Of a DNA stretch of 64,000 bases, positions 17,194 to 26,173 are shown piece after piece. Source of the DNA: Candidatus Homeothermus arabinoxylanisolvens (GTDB lineage Bacteria; Bacteroidota; Bacteroidia; Bacteroidales; Muribaculaceae); the NCBI GenBank assembly GCA_001689405.1, contig LUJO01000028.1, positions 1 to 64,000 on the forward strand. Direction: 5' to 3'. Positions within the stretch are counted from its first letter, which is position 1; every line of letters starts with the position of its first letter. Under the pieces are notes generated by a model, which saw only the letters and a program-made list of their open reading frames with translations, was not told the DNA's origin and ran no database searches. The translations under genes were made by a program, and so were the position numbers.

Positions 17194-18195
17194 TTATCTT
17201 ACGGTTTTCTGACGCTTGTCCATGGCTATCGACACAAAAGCATACAGGCCGAGAAGCACCAGCATACATGTCTGCGCACCCCACACAATCATGGCGAAGG
17301 CACCGCCCTGATTTATATCCACTCCGTATATGCCGAGAGCGAATATAATGGCAAGATGCCACGGCCCGAGGCCGCCGTTACTGGGAATACCCATTGAGAT
17401 ACTCGACAGCACAAAAGCCACAAGCGCACATACTATGCCAAGATGCGCCGTAAAAGAGAATGCGAAAAACGCCACATAAAGCTGGGTAAAGTAGCACCCC
17501 CATATAGCTACCGTAAGCAAAAGCCACTTGCCCTTATGGGGCATCGTGCCTACTACGGCAAAACCGTTCCACAGGTTGCGTACCGCATCGCGCACTTTCA
17601 GCACCCACTTGTTTTTCGTACGGCTCATAAACAGCCATGCCGTCAAAGCCACGACAACTGCTCCGGCAATCCATACCCACGGCGAATGCAGCGTGTTGAC
17701 AATCCCCTGATAAGTCTCGGGATACTTGTGTCCGAACGCGATAAATGCCTCGCGGGCTATACAGAAAGTAAAAAGTGTGAGCAGAAGCACGGTCACCGTA
17801 TCGGCAAGACGGTCACAAACCATCGAACCGAAAACCGTGGTAAACTGAGCGTTCTGGCGTTTGGCTATGTAACCGGTACGCCACACTTCGCCCAGACGCG
17901 GAGCAAGAAGGTTTATGGCATACGTGCCGAATATGCTCCACACAAGCGGCGGAAGCGGAGTATGTATTTTGAGAGCATCAAGCTGTATGCTCCATCTCAT
18001 CGCACGGAATATATGGGAAAACACGCTGATTATGAGAGTAGCGCCTATCCATTTGTAATCGCAGTCACTTATGGCCGCCTTCATCGTCGCGATGTCAATC
18101 TTTGTGTATAAGTAATAGCACAACCATACGCTCAAGGCTACAGGCAATATATACTTGAGCAGGTCCTTTAATATTTTGCTTGTCTGTTTTTTCAA
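17194..18195 (-). CDS. LPG-synthase-TM / UPF0104 family flippase-like membrane protein
   Basis: 333 residues with about eight membrane helices. The family pattern is visible: ISVFSHIFRAMRWSIQL near residue 60, NLLAPRLGEVWRTGYI at about 115, then VLSSISMGIPSNGGLGPWHLAIIFALGIYGV near 270-300. Relatives include the membrane domain of lysyl-phosphatidylglycerol synthase and AglD-type proteins; lipid or lipid-linked-sugar movement is the usual suggestion. It has a -7 box in the 56-bp gap after the helicase gene and is followed by a small membrane protein gene. Confidence 0.87.
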   Translation of the reverse strand: MKKQTSKILKDLLKYILPVALSVWLCYYLYTKIDIATMKAAISDCDYKWIGATLIISVFSHIFRAMRWSIQLDALKIHTPLPPLVWSIFGTYAINLLAPRLGEVWRTGYIAKRQNAQFTTVFGSMVCDRLADTVTVLLLTLFTFCIAREAFIAFGHKYPETYQGIVNTLHSPWVWIAGAVVVALTAWLFMSRTKNKWVLKVRDAVRNLWNGFAVVGTMPHKGKWLLLTVAIWGCYFTQLYVAFFAFSFTAHLGIVCALVAFVLSSISMGIPSNGGLGPWHLAIIFALGIYGVDINQGGAFAMIVWGAQTCMLVLLGLYAFVSIAMDKRQKTVR

Positions 18196-18217
18196 AACCG
18201 AGGTACTTTTAATTTTG

Positions 18218-18225
18218 CAAAGATA
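18218..18225 (-). promoter_or_regulatory. -7 box for the flippase-like gene
   Basis: Minus-strand TATCTTTG, 23 bp before the ATG, in the only gap between the helicase and flippase genes. No good -33 element is seen. Confidence 0.45.
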
Positions 18226-18251
18226 GTAATATTTGACTAATATACCTCTCC

Positions 18252-21200
18252 TTACACCGCAATTATAGTGCCCTGAAGAGGATACCAGAGGTAACCGCGC
18301 ACTTCCGCCTCGGGAAACATACCGGCCACATAACGCACATATCCGCCTACCTGACGCATATAACGCGACGACTCCTCTTCGCCGAACTTGTAATCCACTA
18401 TGTCAATATGTCCGTCAGCCGTCCATACTATGCGGTCGGGACGATAGTGGCGTATATCACGGCCGCCTGCGGCAACAAACGTGCGCTCGGTCAAAAGCCG
18501 CCGGTAGCCACAAAACCAAGATGCCACACGACTGTCGGCCAACGCCGCGGATATGGTCTCGATGTACGACGAGGCCTCCTCCTCGGGAATAAATCCGCGC
18601 ATCACCCTGCTTCTGACAGCCGCCTCCACATCATCGGGAGTGCGTATGTCACTCATTATGTCATGATATATTATACCCTTGCGCCTCGGGAAAGCCATTT
18701 CATCAAAATCCTCAATGCGGCTCATGTCCCACACCTTCTCGTTGTCATACGAGTAGTAGGCCGGCATAGCCTTTGTTGTGCCGCCGTTACGCTCATGTCC
18801 GTATACGACAGGCGCGCCGGCTGTAAACGTGCCCTCATCGTCAACCTTGTCATCAAGAGTCATCAACAGCTCCGACAGGTCAGGCACGGAAGAGCAATAT
18901 GCATAATCCACCGCATTAAATGCGGTGGCAAGAAGAGCGCCGACCGATGACTTGCCGTTGCATCCGTCATCCTTATCCTTGCATTTATATCCTATAAACA
19001 GTTCGTTGACGGCACGTGTGAACGCCACGTAAGCGCAGTTCATCACGTCAAGGCACTGTTTGTCAATAACGGCACGCGACTGTGCCTCAAAAGGCATGCC
19101 CGTGAGCTCCTTCCTTATCAGAAGCGGTATAAACGGCGGCACTTCATCAGGGTCGAAATTGTCGGCAAAAATACGATAGCGCTCACCGGAGTCATCACGG
19201 GTGTCAAACCATACAAGCTCGCCAAAGCGGGTATTGCTCCATGGCCAGTCGACAAACGGCACGTGTACACACGGAAACTCAAGCCCTTTTGATTTATGTA
19301 CGGTCATCACCTTTATGGCCTCCACGTCGGCCGGCAAGGCAAGCGATTCCGACCTTGACCCCTTCGTATCCCACCATTTAAGAAATGAGCGCAGGTCCGC
19401 TCCGGGCTTCTCGCTGAAGTCGAGTATTATGTCCTGAAAGGCACATATAAATACATTGTCCGAGGCAAGACGCTCGGGCGATATGTATCGGTGTATTATC
19501 CGCTCCACGACCGACGGCAATCCCGAACCGGTAAGACCGGCTACCTCGCGCAGAAATTCGTCAGGCACCTCTTCTCGTCCGAAAGCCTCCGATATGGCAT
19601 ATCCTTTGTCTTCGTCGCGCGACATAAAGTAACGAAACCGGCTGTATATATCCTCCGGGGTACGGCGCACATCGTCATTCACGTCGCGCTCGTGCGAAAG
19701 CCGGGCGGCAAGATCGTGCATCACACTCGCTATAAGCTGCACCGACTGCGAGTTGCCTATAAGAAGCGCATCCTCCGACATAACCTGAATATCGGCCATC
19801 TCCGGATCTTCACTCTTGCGGCGCAACAGATCGGCCACAACCGAAGCCCCTTCCGACGATGTACGCACCAGCACCGTTATATCGGATTGAGAAAAACCCG
19901 ACGCAAGCTGACGTTTTATCTCTCCGGCCATAACATCGAGTATATCCTCGTCGTCTTCATAGCGCACGGCCTTGACATAGCCGTGCAAATTTTTCTTAGC
20001 CACGCGCTGCACTACGTTGGCGTATATGTCGTCAACCCCTTTGGCCGATGCGAGAAATCGGAATACCGTATTGTTAAAACGCACGACCTCCGATGAACTG
20101 CGCCAGTTGGTATTCTCTTCCGGTATATTGCCGTGAAGCTCGCTCTGACGTGCAAACTCCCGCGGTACATCGCGCGCTATCAGGTCGACATCCGAGTTAC
20201 GGAAACGGTATATCGACTGCTTCTCATCGCCGATTATAAGGTTATCGTTGTCGGTCGACAGACTCTCGCGCAGCAATGACTCGATGTTAAGCCACTGCAG
20301 ACGCGATGTGTCCTGAAACTCGTCGATAAGGAAGTGTCTGAGTCTCACCCCCATGCGCTCGTAGATAAAGGGAGCTTCCTCCTCGCTTATTATACGCCGC
20401 AATATGTCATTGGTGTCGCGGAGCAGTATGGCGTTGTTATCGTTCTGATTTTCGTTGATATAACGCTGCACCTCTCCGAGCAGTCCCATAAAGTATATCT
20501 GGTCCCTGATTATCGACAGACACTCCATGTCGCGGCACATTCTGACACATTCATTGACCGTAGCGCTTACAAGGCTGTCAGATCCGGCCCCGGGATAAGC
20601 ATTCTTTTTATATCCCGCATAATGGTTGTCAATATACGAGGCCACTGTCTTTCCGCTTGCATCGGGCACTCCTGAAGCCCATTTTTTTATACGGTTTTTC
20701 AGATGATGGGTCATGCTCTCATATACACCCGATGCCTCAAGAAGTCTGTCTCGCTCCGACGCATAGCTCTGCAGGAGCGCCGGATACTCACGGGTCACCT
20801 TGTCAAGACGTTTCATGAAGCTGTGTATGCGTTCGCTGTCTTCAAGATATTCGTCGATTTCTCGGGCATGTATCTTATATGTTTCCGACAAGGCGCTCCG
20901 CACAAACTTATGCAGGTCCTCGATAATCCTTGTATGCCGGTTAAACAGCAGAAAGCCCTTGCCGTCACGCATCAATTTACGCATGAACTGCTTAAGCCAT
21001 ACTTCAAGAAGGCGTATGCGGCGGTTGCCTGACATCTCCTCGGGGGTAGCCCTGTTTATAGATGTAAGCATCGAGTCAACGCCCACTATTATGGCGTTTT
21101 CGTCATCGAGGTCAACATCGTAGTTTCCGGTAAGATTAGCTTCCCGGGCAAATGTTCGCAGTACGGTCTGAAAAAAAGAGTCGATTGTGCTTATATTGAA

Positions 21201-21539
21201 GTTGCCGTAGTCGCCGAGCAACGACTGCAGAGCGGCCGAGGCACTTTTACGCAGACTGTCGGGTGAGCATCCGAGCTCCCTGCACATACGCTCCTCATAG
21301 TCGCTGCGTTCATCGCCTCTGCCGGACAAGAGAGCAAGCTGGTGCACTATACGGCGCTTCATCTCCTCCGTGGCCTTGTTGGTAAACGTTATGGCAAGTA
21401 TCGATCGGTGGCGTTTACCGTCGCGGGCAAGACGATAGGCCCCGTTCTCGTCTTTGTAGCCTAGAAGCAGCTTTATATAATTGTAGGCAAGCGTATAGGT
21501 CTTGCCGGAGCCGGCCGACGCCTTGTGTATCTGCAACAT
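18252..21539 (-). CDS. UvrD/RecB-type helicase-nuclease (AddA-like)
   Basis: 1095 residues. Helicase motifs: Walker A KASAGSGKTYTLAY (about 5-18), ILAITFTNKATEEMKRR (motif Ia), LIDEFQDTSRLQW (motif II), GDEKQSIYRFRNSD (motif III), VMTVHKSKGLEFPCVHVP (motif V) and YVAFTRAVNELFIGYK (motif VI). The C-terminal nuclease has GIIYHDIM, RPDRIVW, DIVDYKFG and YMRQVGGYV, i.e. an apparently complete RecB/Cas4-type PD-(D/E)xK site. The family resects double-strand breaks with an AddB partner; no AddB gene is in the window. It follows the yciH-like gene by 15 bp. Confidence 0.92.
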   Translation of the reverse strand: MLQIHKASAGSGKTYTLAYNYIKLLLGYKDENGAYRLARDGKRHRSILAITFTNKATEEMKRRIVHQLALLSGRGDERSDYEERMCRELGCSPDSLRKSASAALQSLLGDYGNFNISTIDSFFQTVLRTFAREANLTGNYDVDLDDENAIIVGVDSMLTSINRATPEEMSGNRRIRLLEVWLKQFMRKLMRDGKGFLLFNRHTRIIEDLHKFVRSALSETYKIHAREIDEYLEDSERIHSFMKRLDKVTREYPALLQSYASERDRLLEASGVYESMTHHLKNRIKKWASGVPDASGKTVASYIDNHYAGYKKNAYPGAGSDSLVSATVNECVRMCRDMECLSIIRDQIYFMGLLGEVQRYINENQNDNNAILLRDTNDILRRIISEEEAPFIYERMGVRLRHFLIDEFQDTSRLQWLNIESLLRESLSTDNDNLIIGDEKQSIYRFRNSDVDLIARDVPREFARQSELHGNIPEENTNWRSSSEVVRFNNTVFRFLASAKGVDDIYANVVQRVAKKNLHGYVKAVRYEDDEDILDVMAGEIKRQLASGFSQSDITVLVRTSSEGASVVADLLRRKSEDPEMADIQVMSEDALLIGNSQSVQLIASVMHDLAARLSHERDVNDDVRRTPEDIYSRFRYFMSRDEDKGYAISEAFGREEVPDEFLREVAGLTGSGLPSVVERIIHRYISPERLASDNVFICAFQDIILDFSEKPGADLRSFLKWWDTKGSRSESLALPADVEAIKVMTVHKSKGLEFPCVHVPFVDWPWSNTRFGELVWFDTRDDSGERYRIFADNFDPDEVPPFIPLLIRKELTGMPFEAQSRAVIDKQCLDVMNCAYVAFTRAVNELFIGYKCKDKDDGCNGKSSVGALLATAFNAVDYAYCSSVPDLSELLMTLDDKVDDEGTFTAGAPVVYGHERNGGTTKAMPAYYSYDNEKVWDMSRIEDFDEMAFPRRKGIIYHDIMSDIRTPDDVEAAVRSRVMRGFIPEEEASSYIETISAALADSRVASWFCGYRRLLTERTFVAAGGRDIRHYRPDRIVWTADGHIDIVDYKFGEEESSRYMRQVGGYVRYVAGMFPEAEVRGYLWYPLQGTIIAV

Positions 21540-21554
21540 AAGCCGAGGCTATGA

Positions 21555-21905
21555 CTAAATTATACGGGCTTTGTAGCCTAACGACTTCATAAGTTCAAGC
21601 AGTTCCTTGCGGCGGTCGCCCTGTATGAGTATCTCTCCTCCACGTGCCGAACCTCCGGTAGCAAGACGGCGCTTGAGCAGGGCGGCAAGGTCAAGGAGTT
21701 CATTGTCAGAGCCTTGAAATCCGGTTATAATAGTAGCCTGCTTGCCTCCGCGACCTTTTTTCTCCAATATTATGTCAAGCCGAAAATCGTTTACTCTTTT
21801 CTTATCCTCACGAAGCACTTCGGCAGGAGTCTCGTCGCCTTGCGGAAGGTCAGGATTATTTGCAAGAAAGGCCTGCATGGCGGCCTGCATGTCGTTGGTC
21901 TTCAT
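21555..21905 (-). CDS. SUI1/YciH-family translation factor
   Basis: 116 residues. The C-terminal SUI1 (eIF1-like) fold is clear: LDIILEKKGRGGKQATIITGF, ELLDLAALLKRRLATGGSARGGEILIQGDRRKELLELMKSLGYKARII. The N-terminal 40 residues are less ordered. Bacterial YciH proteins have been linked to start-codon fidelity, but the role here is not shown. It is between a small lipoprotein gene (27 bp upstream) and the helicase gene (15 bp downstream) on the same strand. Confidence 0.93.
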   Translation of the reverse strand: MKTNDMQAAMQAFLANNPDLPQGDETPAEVLREDKKRVNDFRLDIILEKKGRGGKQATIITGFQGSDNELLDLAALLKRRLATGGSARGGEILIQGDRRKELLELMKSLGYKARII

Positions 21906-21932
21906 ATTCGAGGGTGTTTGATGACTATTATA

Positions 21933-22385
21933 TTAATCATATTCCGGGGCCACACTGTCGACTTCTGCAATCGAAGTCTCCGACAATTCCTCAACCGGAC
22001 CATCGGGAGTGCCCACCATTGATTCAAGCAAGGCCCCGTAAGCCATATCATCGACCTCAAGACGGCTGTAATACTCTCTGGCGGCTACCGGATCGATGCT
22101 GAACGCCTTTATATAACACTGCTTGGCTATGTCCATGTTGTCATCGCGCCCGACCGAGTCGGCGATCTTCATATAGAATATGGACAGGTCGCAAAGCACA
22201 TTGATATTTTTACTTATAGAGTCGGTCTTGCTCTCGCGCAAATCGTCGCATATGCTTTTGGCTGACTTATAGTCCTCACGCTCGAGAGCCATACGGGCCT
22301 CCTCCATGCTCTCGCTCACGTTGGCCGTGCCGCAACCACACACCATAAAGAGCGCCGGCAATATGACAAGGTATAACAACTTCAT
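21933..22385 (-). CDS. Small lipoprotein with TPR-like helices
   Basis: 150 residues. The signal peptide ends in a lipobox (VCGC, Cys18). The body is alpha-helical: EEARMALEREDYKSAKSICDDLRES followed by KQCYIKAFSIDPVAAREYYSRL, the spacing of one or two TPR repeats. The last 40 residues are acidic and probably disordered. It should sit on the periplasmic face of a membrane. No function known. It lies between another small lipoprotein and the yciH-like gene. Confidence 0.75.
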   Translation of the reverse strand: MKLLYLVILPALFMVCGCGTANVSESMEEARMALEREDYKSAKSICDDLRESKTDSISKNINVLCDLSIFYMKIADSVGRDDNMDIAKQCYIKAFSIDPVAAREYYSRLEVDDMAYGALLESMVGTPDGPVEELSETSIAEVDSVAPEYD

Positions 22386-22409
22386 ATATATACTTTCGTT
22401 TATAAACGG

Positions 22410-22802
22410 TTATTTCGTGTTTTTTCGATTATAAAGATACTCTATGCCGTCCTTCTCCAGAATCAGGGCCGACCCGTCATGCGACACTACCTTGCGCGTA
22501 ATACGGGGCGCAACATCTCCCATAATCGATGTATCGCCCTTGGCCTTTACAGTGGTGAGGTCATTGAATATTACAAGCGAGTCATCCTCGACATTCCACG
22601 TGCCGGCAACCTCCAGCGTCAGTACATCGGGATGTATGTTGCGCACTATACATGTGCCGTCGCCGTTCAGTTCAAAGACCGGCAACTCTGACGATATCTG
22701 GGCATTATAATAGTTTCCAGTTATTTTTTTCGCCTCAGGTGACAGATTTCCGCACGACATGCACATACAAGATACAGCCGCTATCGACAATACTTTGTTC
22801 AT
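22410..22802 (-). CDS. Small lipocalin-like lipoprotein
   Basis: 130 residues. Signal peptide with lipobox CMSC (Cys17). The mature part shows alternating beta strands in a lipocalin-like pattern: ITGNYYNAQI, PVFELNGDGTCIVRN, VAGTWNVEDDSLVIFND, ALILEKDGIEYLYNR. The GTW plus ELNGDGT pattern is common in Bacteroidales lipocalin-like lipoproteins. Ligand unknown. It begins the minus-strand run lipocalin-TPR lipoprotein-yciH-helicase; gaps are 24-27 bp. Confidence 0.72.
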   Translation of the reverse strand: MNKVLSIAAVSCMCMSCGNLSPEAKKITGNYYNAQISSELPVFELNGDGTCIVRNIHPDVLTLEVAGTWNVEDDSLVIFNDLTTVKAKGDTSIMGDVAPRITRKVVSHDGSALILEKDGIEYLYNRKNTK

Positions 22803-22843
22803 ATGGTGTTTTTATATATAAATACAAATATCGTAAAATATTT

Positions 22844-23941
22844 TCATTGATGCAATAGACTTTTATATACATTTTCCGTGCGACGGGCTATGACATCCCA
22901 ATCATAACGCGACATGTCATAGGAGCGCACAGCCCTGTCATGCAGCTTACGGCCGATTACCCGTGTCATGTCACCAACGTCACCGACTGCGAAAAAATCG
23001 TCGGGCGACAGCTCTGAAAGCCTGTTGGCCGCGATGTCACTGACCGCCACATCAAGACCGTAGCTCATAGCCTCAAGCAGCACGATGGGCAAGCCCTCAT
23101 GATAGGAGGGCAGCACGAAAAGCGCCGCACCCGACATGACTTCGGCAAGTTCACGTCCCTTGATATAACCGGTGAGCACCGCACCGGCATCGGTCGCGGT
23201 TTTCTTCAGTCGGGCCGAATACTCATCTTCATGATCGCAGTCACCGGCTATGACAAGCTTCACGCCACAGTCGCCCAAATTGCGGTAAGCCTCCACAAGG
23301 TCATGAAATCCTTTTTCTTCCACAAAGCGGCCTACAGCCAATATGTAGCGTCCGGGGCTCACTCCTGCCTTGTCTAAAAAAAGCGTAGTGCCGACCTTAC
23401 GGGGGCTGCTTACTCCGTTAAATATCACCTCAACCTCCTGCCGCCCGTAATTATCACGTATCAATTCGGCAATAAGCTCCGATATAGCTATGACACGATG
23501 ACTGTACCGTACACCCAAGCGCTCACCGAGCCGCAGCATCAACCGTGCCGCACGGCCCCATTTGGCCCGGTTATAATCAGGCCCGTGATCGGTCATGACC
23601 ACCTTAAGCCCCAGCAAGCGGGCGAAAGGCACAAGCAAAGCGGGCCCGACGGCATGTACATGCAGCAGATCAGCCCTCATCCTTTTGGCAGCCAACACCG
23701 ACAGAAAAGTATGCACAATAGCTTCAAAGCGTTTGCTGCGCGGGGCGTATATATCTACCAGCCTTACACCTTTGTATTCTTTCATGCGGTTTTTGTCGGT
23801 CACATACGGAGTACGGCGCATGACAACGACCTCATGCCCCATGGCCGCGATGCGTGGGTACAGCTCCTCACAATGTGTCTCCACACCGCCCGCAATACCG
23901 GGAAAGCCCCGGGTACCGGCAACTGCAATCCTCATAGCCAT
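22844..23941 (-). CDS. GT4-type glycosyltransferase
   Basis: 365 residues with a GT-B fold. The N-terminal domain opens with IAVAGTRGFPGIAGGVETHCEELY, typical of rhamnosyl- or mannosyl-type GT4 enzymes; DLLHVHAVGPALLVP and VMTDHGPDYNRAKWG follow. The nucleotide-sugar domain has ILAVGRFVEEKGFHDLVEAY and the E-x7-E motif in SYHEGLPIVLLEAMSYG. ATG 23941 is 1 bp after the radical SAM stop; Met3 (23935) is an alternative. Last gene of a GT-radical SAM-GT unit, likely for a surface glycan. Donor and acceptor unknown. Confidence 0.92.
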   Translation of the reverse strand: MAMRIAVAGTRGFPGIAGGVETHCEELYPRIAAMGHEVVVMRRTPYVTDKNRMKEYKGVRLVDIYAPRSKRFEAIVHTFLSVLAAKRMRADLLHVHAVGPALLVPFARLLGLKVVMTDHGPDYNRAKWGRAARLMLRLGERLGVRYSHRVIAISELIAELIRDNYGRQEVEVIFNGVSSPRKVGTTLFLDKAGVSPGRYILAVGRFVEEKGFHDLVEAYRNLGDCGVKLVIAGDCDHEDEYSARLKKTATDAGAVLTGYIKGRELAEVMSGAALFVLPSYHEGLPIVLLEAMSYGLDVAVSDIAANRLSELSPDDFFAVGDVGDMTRVIGRKLHDRAVRSYDMSRYDWDVIARRTENVYKSLLHQ

Positions 23942-23942
23942 C

Positions 23943-24944
23943 TTATTTTATTACCGGCTTAAGCCCGGCCGTTACACGTATCTTGTTTTTAACCACCCAC
24001 AATGCCGGCGCCATTATGTGCTTTTTCATCGACGGTGCGGCCGTGCCCACCATCCAGCAGTTTTTCGGGCAATGCCTTACTTTATCACGCACTGCGGCCG
24101 CCCTCTCGCTCTGCCATGCCGCATCGAAGCCGCCGTCACGTATATTGCCCATCGACTCTTTCCAGAAGCGCTCCTCAAGCCCGTTACACGGATATATCTC
24201 GCCTTGCGGGTCAATAAAGAAGTTTACAGAACCGGCCTCGCACGGCAATAATCGCGGCTTGCCCTCTATATATCTTATAAGCCCCATATTGAAGTATGCC
24301 CTGAACCAAGACTTGGGCGTCGACTCCCTCAGCTGCCGGCTCATTAGCGTATAAAAATCGCCGGTCACACGCCCGCGGTCGGTAATGACGTTGTCATATT
24401 TATGAAAATAGTAAGAGTTGTGGAAAGCGGCCGTGGCAAACTCAATTCCGAGTTCTCGCGACAGCTCATAAAGCCGGAGCATATCGCCCGAATTGCGGTC
24501 TGACACCGTACACCCGAAACCGATATCTTTCAATCCCTCCCGTTTAAGTGTGCGCAACAGTCTTACTCCCTTGTCAAAGCCGCCGCTACGTCCGCGTAGT
24601 TCGTCGTTGGTCGCTGACATACCCTCAATGGACACTCTGATACCTATATCGGGGAAACGGCGGGCAATATCGATGACTCTGTCATCATACCACCCCGAAG
24701 TCGATATGACAATACGCCCAGTGTGACGGTAGCACTCCTCTATTATATCCGGCAGATCCTCGCGGATAAAAGGCTCGCCCCCGGTGAGATTAATAAATTT
24801 CAGCCGCGGAAGCGACACAAGATCGGCGGCCTTTATCTCATCGGCACTGTCGGTCGGATACCTCCATATGTTGCACATGCGGCAGCGCATGGGACAACGG
24901 TAGGTCAGTATTATCGACGCATCGGAAGGAGCGGGAACTTTCAT
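23943..24944 (-). CDS. Radical SAM protein with C-terminal auxiliary-cluster (SPASM/twitch-like) region
   Basis: 333 residues. The radical SAM CxxxCxxC triad is Cys17, Cys21, Cys24 (YRCPMRCRMCNIW), with GGEP at 55-58 for SAM binding. Four later cysteines, Cys235 (LLPCEAG), Cys253 (YPCNGL), Cys292 and Cys296 (HCPKNCW), fit one extra 4Fe-4S cluster. SPASM-type proteins modify peptides or small molecules. No precursor peptide gene is apparent; the neighbours are two glycosyltransferases (2 bp upstream, 1 bp downstream), so a sugar or lipid-linked substrate is the likelier guess. The substrate is not deducible from sequence. Confidence 0.9.
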   Translation of the reverse strand: MKVPAPSDASIILTYRCPMRCRMCNIWRYPTDSADEIKAADLVSLPRLKFINLTGGEPFIREDLPDIIEECYRHTGRIVISTSGWYDDRVIDIARRFPDIGIRVSIEGMSATNDELRGRSGGFDKGVRLLRTLKREGLKDIGFGCTVSDRNSGDMLRLYELSRELGIEFATAAFHNSYYFHKYDNVITDRGRVTGDFYTLMSRQLRESTPKSWFRAYFNMGLIRYIEGKPRLLPCEAGSVNFFIDPQGEIYPCNGLEERFWKESMGNIRDGGFDAAWQSERAAAVRDKVRHCPKNCWMVGTAAPSMKKHIMAPALWVVKNKIRVTAGLKPVIK

Positions 24945-24946
24945 AA

Positions 24947-26137
24947 TCAGTAAATGTGCGTTAAAGAATTATAGTGTTTTTCAGCGGAAAAACGGGCGAC
25001 AGCCCGGCGCGCTATAGCGTCATAATCCCAGTGCCGCGCATAAGCCTCCGTGACTGCCTCTGAAAGAGCGGTTTCGTCACCGGGATTGAAGCACAGTCCG
25101 TCGCCTTCACCGATAAGCTCGGGGATGCCTCCTGTTTTCGCTCCCACGACAGGAGTGCCGGCACATAACGACTCGATGACGCTAAGCGGACAGTTCTCGT
25201 AACACTCGGAAGGCATTATCGAAAACTTGGCGTGCGACAGTTGACGTGCCACCTCACCGGCATCGCAATTGCCGAAAAAACGAATGTTGTCATACGAGGC
25301 ATAACGCTCTCGCAAGGTATCGGCCAACGGTCCGCCACCAATAAGATGAAGTCGGCAACGCATACGCGACACAACTTCAAGAAGCCTTACCACGCCCTTT
25401 TCAGTCGACAGCCGGCCTACATAGCAGCAGTAATCTTCACGTACGGCATCGCCGCATACCGGCAATATGCCGGCATCGTCACAAGACACGAAATTGGCTA
25501 TAACAGCCAGCTTGTCGGCCGGGAAACCGCCTTCAAGCATCTTGGTATACATGAACCGGCTCGGACAGATAAAGCTGTCGACCGACTCCGTAAGCCATCG
25601 ACGGTTCCACTTCAACGCCTCGATGAGTGCCGCCGCACTCGCAGCCAAAGAGCCTTTCATACAACGACGCCTGACAACCGCGGTCCTGTCGGTAAAGCAA
25701 TCCTCGCACACTTTACCGTGGCATATGCAGGAATAAGACGGACATATGAGTTTATAGTCATGAAGCGTCCACACGACCTTTATGCCGCGCCGAGCCGCTA
25801 CTTCCGCGATGACAGGCGACAGATAAGAGTGTATATTGTTGAGATGCACCACATCGGGACGAAACCGGTCAAGCATACCGGCAAACGCGCGCTTCACGCC
25901 GGCATAACCCATAGTACGCGCCATCCCTTTCATCCTTGAGGCGACCGTACCGTCAAACCTCACTTCTGAAGCAAAAAGATTGTCATACTCCGACGGTTCA
26001 TTGTCAGGATGATGCATCGACCACACCGCCACATCATGACCGTGACCGCGCAACAGCCGCTCGAGAGCAAGCACGTATACGCAGTCACCGCCGCGCCGAT
26101 AATAGAACTTGTTGACAAGCAAAATCCGTTTCTTCAT
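24947..26137 (-). CDS. GT4-type glycosyltransferase
   Basis: 396 residues, GT-B fold. The N-terminus RILLVNKFYYRRGGDCVYVLALERLL is family-typical; VVHLNNIHSYLSPVIAEVA and VVWTLHDYKLICPSYSCICHGKVCEDC (a Cys-rich loop common in this subfamily) follow. The donor domain has CYVGRLSTEKGVVRLLEVV and FSIMPSECYENCPLSVIESLCAGTPVVG with the E-x7-E motif. First gene of the GT-radical SAM-GT unit, with a promoter box ending 5 bp before its ATG, so the transcript may be almost leaderless. Confidence 0.93.
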   Translation of the reverse strand: MKKRILLVNKFYYRRGGDCVYVLALERLLRGHGHDVAVWSMHHPDNEPSEYDNLFASEVRFDGTVASRMKGMARTMGYAGVKRAFAGMLDRFRPDVVHLNNIHSYLSPVIAEVAARRGIKVVWTLHDYKLICPSYSCICHGKVCEDCFTDRTAVVRRRCMKGSLAASAAALIEALKWNRRWLTESVDSFICPSRFMYTKMLEGGFPADKLAVIANFVSCDDAGILPVCGDAVREDYCCYVGRLSTEKGVVRLLEVVSRMRCRLHLIGGGPLADTLRERYASYDNIRFFGNCDAGEVARQLSHAKFSIMPSECYENCPLSVIESLCAGTPVVGAKTGGIPELIGEGDGLCFNPGDETALSEAVTEAYARHWDYDAIARRAVARFSAEKHYNSLTHIY

Positions 26138-26142
26138 CGACG

Positions 26143-26173
26143 CAAAAGTAATATAAATATGTCACTATACCAA
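26143..26173 (-). promoter_or_regulatory. Promoter of the glycosyltransferase-radical SAM unit
   Basis: Minus-strand TACTTTTG (26150-26143) with TTG (26173-26171) 20 nt upstream, inside the 3' end of the DJ-1 gene. The predicted start (about 26139) is within 2-3 nt of the ATG at 26137. Confidence 0.6.

Noticed and set aside
18252..21539. Helicase-nuclease as a defence-system component
   Set aside because: Motif order and nuclease C-terminus match AddA housekeeping repair proteins, and the neighbours are translation and lipoprotein genes.
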